DNA of 64,000 nucleotides from contig NZ_JACCFO010000001.1 of NCBI RefSeq assembly GCF_013410565.1, forward strand, positions 3,162,001 through 3,226,000, read 5' to 3'. The notes below the pieces were generated by a model, which saw only the letters and a program-made list of their open reading frames with translations, ran no database searches and was not told the origin of the DNA. This stretch comes from Streptomonospora nanhaiensis (GTDB taxonomy: Bacteria > Actinomycetota > Actinomycetes > Streptosporangiales > Streptosporangiaceae). Positions 60,791 to 64,000 of this stretch are shown here, in pieces; positions within the stretch are counted from its first letter, which is position 1, and every line of letters begins with the position of its first letter. The position numbers were made by a program, and so were the translations under genes.

Positions 60791-63030
60791 GCCGTGCCGC
60801 CGCCCGCGTCGCCGGCACCGCCGGCCACGCCGCCCTCATCGCCGCGAGCGCCGCGCCCGGCCTGGCACTCGCGCCCGCCTACGTCGACCCGGTGCTGGTG
60901 GGCGGCCTGCTCGCGGGGTGGGCGGCGGCGGCCGTCCTGCTCACCACCGCGCTGCGCCGCACGCTGGGCGCCCCGGCCACCCTGCTGGCCGGGCTCGTGG
61001 TGGCGCTGAGCGGCGTGGCGGTCCTGGCCCGGTTCTTCCCCGGGCCCGAACGCGACCTCGCGCGCGCGGTGCTCGACGCCGTGGTCAACTCCGGCGCCCG
61101 CATCCTCACCACGTCCCTGCCGACCGAGATGGCGGTGGACACGCTGGCGCTGCCCGCCCTGGCGGTGTGGCTCTCGGGCTCCGCCGCCGCGCTGGCCGTG
61201 CGCGCGGGCTACCCGCTCGCCGGGATGCTGTGCCCGCTGCTGGCGCTGGCCGGCGCGGCCGTGCTCAACGGCCCCGAACTCGCGCCGGCCTACTTCCCCG
61301 CAGCGCTGTTCGCGCTGTCGGCGGTGGTCGTGCTGGCCGTGGCGGCCCGCACCCCCTCGCCCGAGGAGCTGGCCGCCGACGTCGGCCCGGGCACGGTGGT
61401 GCCCATCGCCGCGGCCGACCGCGCCGGGCGCGTCGGCCGCGCCCTGCCGCGCGCCCTCAGCCTGGGCGGCGTGCTCGCCCTGGTCGCCGCGCTGACCACC
61501 TACCTGGGGCCGCTGGCGCTCTACGGCACCCCGATCCGCCCGGCCGACCCGCGCGCGGCGGTGTCGCCGCCGGAGGAGGAGACCCAGGCCGTCAGCCCGC
61601 TGAGCTACCTGGCCGGGTGGACCGAGGAGCCGGGGCACCGGCTGATGACCGTCACCTCGCCCGAGCCGACCGAGCTGCGCTGGGTCACGCTCTCGCACTT
61701 CGACGGGGTCACCTGGCAGCCGGAGGGGCGCTACCGCCCGTCCTCGGAGGTGCTGCCCGACCCCGAGCAGGAGGTTCCCGACGGCCCCGAGCGCGCCATC
61801 GAGGTCGAGGTGGAGGAGCTGCCCGGGCACTGGCTGCCCACGGCCGGGATCCCCGAGCGGATCACGGGCACCCCGGTGGCCGTCCAGCCCGCCTCCGCGA
61901 CGCTGCGCACCCGCCAGGGCGACGCCGCCGGGCTGACCTACCGGGTGCGGGGGCAGGTGCCCGAGTACGACCGGGAGACCCTGCGGGCCGCCGAGGAGGC
62001 CGACCGCGAGGCGTTCGCCGACTACCTGGCGCTGCCCGAGGGCGCGCCGCCGGAGATCCACGCCATCGCCGACGCGTTCGCCGACGGCACTCCCTACGAG
62101 CGCGCCAACTGGCTGGCCGCGCACCTGCGCGCCAACTACGGTGTGGACCCCGAGGCGCCCGGCGGGCACGGCTACGCCAACCTGGAGGAGCTGCTGGTGC
62201 CGCCCAGCGAGAAGGGCGGCGGCGGGACCTCCGGGCAGTTCGCCAGCGCGTTCGCGCTGCTGGCGCGGGCCTCGGGCCTGCCGAGCCGGGTGGTGGTGGG
62301 GTTCGGCCCCGGCACTCCGGCGGGCGACGGCGGCGACGAGCGGATCATCCGGTCCGGCGACGCGCTGGCCTGGGGCGAGGTCTACCTGGAGGGCGTGGGG
62401 TGGGCGCCGTTCGACGTGCTGCCCGGCGACCCCAAGCGCAACGGCGTGGACCAGGGCGGCGAAGGCGGCGAGGGCGGCGGCACCGCCGGCCAGGCGGCCG
62501 GGGGCACCGAATCCGAGGAGGACCGCGGGTTCTTCCGGGTGGGCGGCGCCCCGCTGGACGTCGGCTACGCGTGGTCGATGGCCGGGCGCACCTCGGCGGG
62601 GGTCGTGGCGGCGCTGGTGCTGGCCGCGCTGCTCAGCGGGGCGGTCCGGGGCGCGCGGCGCGGGCTGCGCCTGGGCGCGCGCGACCCCCGGCGGCGGCTG
62701 GCGGGCGCGTGGTGGGAGCTGCGCGACGGGCTGCGGCTGGCCGGCGCGCCGCCGCGCCCCTCCGACACCGTGACCGACGTGCTGGACCGCTCCGACCACC
62801 TGCTGCCGCCCGAGGGCGGCGGCCGGCGCGACTGGACGCTGGGCCGCACGCTGAACGCGATGGCGTTCGTACCGGCCGAGGAGCGCGCGGCCGGGCTGGA
62901 CGCGGACTCGGCCGAGCGCGCGGCCGAGGAGGTGCGCGCCTACACGGCCGCGCTGCGCCGGCGGCTGCCGCGCGTGCGGCGGGTGCTGTGGTGGCTGGAC
63001 CCGCGTCCACTGTTCTGGAGGCGGCGGTGA
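60787..63030 (+). CDS. Transglutaminase-fold membrane protein lacking catalytic Cys and His
   Basis: This is a 747-aa protein. The first 240 residues contain about six membrane helices (VLVGGLLAGWAAAAVLLTTA, LAVWLSGSAAALAVRAGYPL, ALFALSAVVVLAVAARTPS). The outside part has an Ig-like/DUF3488-type region and a transglutaminase-like core near 440-545. The nucleophile Cys would be in the segment G-G-T-S482-G-Q-F-A, where Ser replaces Cys. The catalytic His is Leu527 in GDALAWGEVYL. Only Asp543 (PFDVLPG) remains. A last membrane helix near 600-620 and a cytoplasmic domain (about 625-747, RRDWTLGRTLNAMAFVPAEE) follow. The protein is probably non-enzymatic. Its ATG overlaps the DUF58 stop (ATGA). 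Confidence 0.9.
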   Translation: MSRAAARVAGTAGHAALIAASAAPGLALAPAYVDPVLVGGLLAGWAAAAVLLTTALRRTLGAPATLLAGLVVALSGVAVLARFFPGPERDLARAVLDAVVNSGARILTTSLPTEMAVDTLALPALAVWLSGSAAALAVRAGYPLAGMLCPLLALAGAAVLNGPELAPAYFPAALFALSAVVVLAVAARTPSPEELAADVGPGTVVPIAAADRAGRVGRALPRALSLGGVLALVAALTTYLGPLALYGTPIRPADPRAAVSPPEEETQAVSPLSYLAGWTEEPGHRLMTVTSPEPTELRWVTLSHFDGVTWQPEGRYRPSSEVLPDPEQEVPDGPERAIEVEVEELPGHWLPTAGIPERITGTPVAVQPASATLRTRQGDAAGLTYRVRGQVPEYDRETLRAAEEADREAFADYLALPEGAPPEIHAIADAFADGTPYERANWLAAHLRANYGVDPEAPGGHGYANLEELLVPPSEKGGGGTSGQFASAFALLARASGLPSRVVVGFGPGTPAGDGGDERIIRSGDALAWGEVYLEGVGWAPFDVLPGDPKRNGVDQGGEGGEGGGTAGQAAGGTESEEDRGFFRVGGAPLDVGYAWSMAGRTSAGVVAALVLAALLSGAVRGARRGLRLGARDPRRRLAGAWWELRDGLRLAGAPPRPSDTVTDVLDRSDHLLPPEGGGRRDWTLGRTLNAMAFVPAEERAAGLDADSAERAAEEVRAYTAALRRRLPRVRRVLWWLDPRPLFWRRR

Positions 63031-63070
63031 GCGCGGCGGGGACGCCGCGCCCGGGGACGGGAGTGTGCCG

Positions 63071-64000
63071 ATGAGCCGGGGCAGGATCGCAGCGCGGCCG
63101 GAGCCGTGGCTGGTGCCGGGTGTGCACTCGGCGCAACTGCTGCACAGCGGTGCCGAGTCGGTCGTCTACCGCGCGCGGCGCGCGCCCGCCGACAGCGTGG
63201 TGGTCGTCAAGGTCCTGCGCGCGGCCGGTCCCCAGGGCCGCCGCGACGAGATCGAGCTGTGGCGCATGCACTCCTCCATCCGCGGGGTGCACTCGCTGCT
63301 GGACGACGGCGTGACCGAGAAGGGGAACCGCTCCTACGCGGTGATGGAGGACTGCCCCGAGGGCGACTACGAGTGGATCTCGGTGCAGCGCGGCCCCCTC
63401 CCGGTGGAGGAGGTCCGCGCGGTGGGCACCGCGATCGCCGACGCGCTGGCCGGGGTGCACGCGCGCGGGCTGCTGCACCACGCGGTGGAGCCCGCCAACA
63501 TCCTCAAGGCGCGGTTCGGGCCGGCCCTGATCGACTTCGGCTCGGCGCTCCCCCAGGACGCCCCCTTCGCGCCGGTCTACCACTCGCGGGAGTCGGTGCG
63601 GTTCGCCCCGCCGGAGGAGCTGGCGGGCGGGGCACCCTCGCCCGCCTCCGACGTCTACCGCCTGGCCGCGACCCTGTGGACGCTGCTGGCGGGCCGCGCG
63701 CCGTTCGAGGACGCCCCCGGCGAGCCGGAGTCCGCGGCGGCCTACCGCGCCCGCGTGCTGGGCGGGGCGGTGCCCTTCCTGCCGCGCGAGGACGTGCCCG
63801 AGTGGTTCGCCGCCGCGCTCGGGGCGGGCCTGGCGCCCGACCCCGCGCTCCGGGTGCCCACGGCCGAGGAGTTCGGCCGCCTGCTCCGCGAGGAGGCGGC
63901 GCCGGTGCTCCCGGCGGGCGGGACCGGGCCGCACGCCGCCGTCGGCGCGGCGGAGGCGGGCGCCTTCGGTGCGGGCGTGATCGGTGCGGGCGCGGCCGGT
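63071..64000 (+). CDS. Serine/threonine protein kinase-like protein, likely pseudokinase, partial
   Basis: The frame is open at the window edge (310 codons visible). The kinase fold is evident: an N-lobe with SAQLLHSGAESVVYRARRAP and the ATP-anchoring Lys47 in VVVVKVL, then a hinge YAVMEDCPEGDYEW, LHHAVEPANIL in the catalytic loop, DFG at Asp155 (LIDFGSALPQ) and an APE-like VRFAPPEELAGG. In the catalytic loop the HRDxKPxN pattern reads HHAxEPAN (residues 136-143): Arg, catalytic Asp and Lys are all replaced. Metal-binding Asp and Asn are kept, so ATP may bind without transfer. The gene starts 40 nt after the transglutaminase-like gene. The C-terminus, which often has membrane or sensor domains, is out of view. 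Confidence 0.85.
   Translation, partial: MSRGRIAARPEPWLVPGVHSAQLLHSGAESVVYRARRAPADSVVVVKVLRAAGPQGRRDEIELWRMHSSIRGVHSLLDDGVTEKGNRSYAVMEDCPEGDYEWISVQRGPLPVEEVRAVGTAIADALAGVHARGLLHHAVEPANILKARFGPALIDFGSALPQDAPFAPVYHSRESVRFAPPEELAGGAPSPASDVYRLAATLWTLLAGRAPFEDAPGEPESAAAYRARVLGGAVPFLPREDVPEWFAAALGAGLAPDPALRVPTAEEFGRLLREEAAPVLPAGGTGPHAAVGAAEAGAFGAGVIGAGAAG

Overview
The window is very GC-rich (GC dominates every third codon position), uses GTG starts often, and carries actinobacterial gene families throughout: a DtxR/IdeR-type iron box, a MoxR-DUF58-transglutaminase-kinase cluster, a bacterial nitric oxide synthase and a WYL regulator. It looks like chromosomal sequence from a filamentous actinomycete. 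Nocardiopsaceae or a Streptomyces relative is my best guess, but genus cannot be proven from sequence alone. No rRNA, tRNA, insertion sequence or CRISPR array was seen.

Layout. 1-5.3 kb: a partial C39-like cysteine-peptidase protein, an XRE/cupin regulator facing a methyltransferase, a small membrane protein, a TIGR01777 epimerase and a TetR regulator. 5.7-13.1 kb: an MMPL exporter with operator-like palindromes, release factor 3 (prfC), nitric oxide synthase, an HD-domain protein and a methyltransferase. 13.1-18.7 kb: a sugar ABC importer operon (binding protein and two permeases, no ATPase), manganese catalase and an AraC regulator. 18.7-26 kb: an iron-siderophore importer under a 17/19 match to the IdeR box (again no ATPase), a NarL-type two-component system, a DUF6069 protein and an alpha/beta hydrolase. 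26-34.1 kb: a complete type I-E interference operon (cas3, cse1, cse2, cas7e, cas5e, cas6e) without cas1, cas2 or an array. It is bracketed by an imperfect 63-bp direct repeat made of the tail and terminator of a csbD-like gene.

34.3-44.4 kb: csbD, a small unknown gene, a D-amino-acid-oxidase-like gene, and an operon of a GntR regulator plus one continuous reading frame in which a sarcosine-oxidase-like flavoprotein is fused in frame to a sodium:solute symporter. An epoxide-hydrolase-family gene faces a WYL regulator, and an S9 prolyl oligopeptidase is broken by one extra base in a G7 run. 44.5-55.6 kb: a FUSC-type membrane protein facing a GAF/SpoIIE phosphatase, a LacI regulator facing a secreted GH2/AbfB glycosidase, a TIGR03083-like protein, a two-EF-hand protein, a membrane protein, two tandem damaged paralogs (one in-frame amber codon, one suspected frameshift) and an NAD(P)H:quinone oxidoreductase-like flavoprotein.

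56.2-64 kb: a co-directional cluster of a membrane-anchored propeller-like protein with an acidic, proline-rich repeat tail, a MoxR ATPase, a DUF58 protein, a transglutaminase-fold membrane protein and a protein kinase running off the edge. The transglutaminase-like protein lacks the Cys and His of the triad, and the kinase lacks the catalytic Asp and Lys of its HRDxKPxN loop. The end of the cluster therefore looks like a pseudoenzyme assembly driven by an intact AAA+ ATPase.

Regulation. Several genes have a TANNNT hexamer 6-8 nt before the start codon and no Shine-Dalgarno sequence, which suggests leaderless transcripts for several regulators and stand-alone enzymes. Strong GC-rich hairpins end many of the transcription units.
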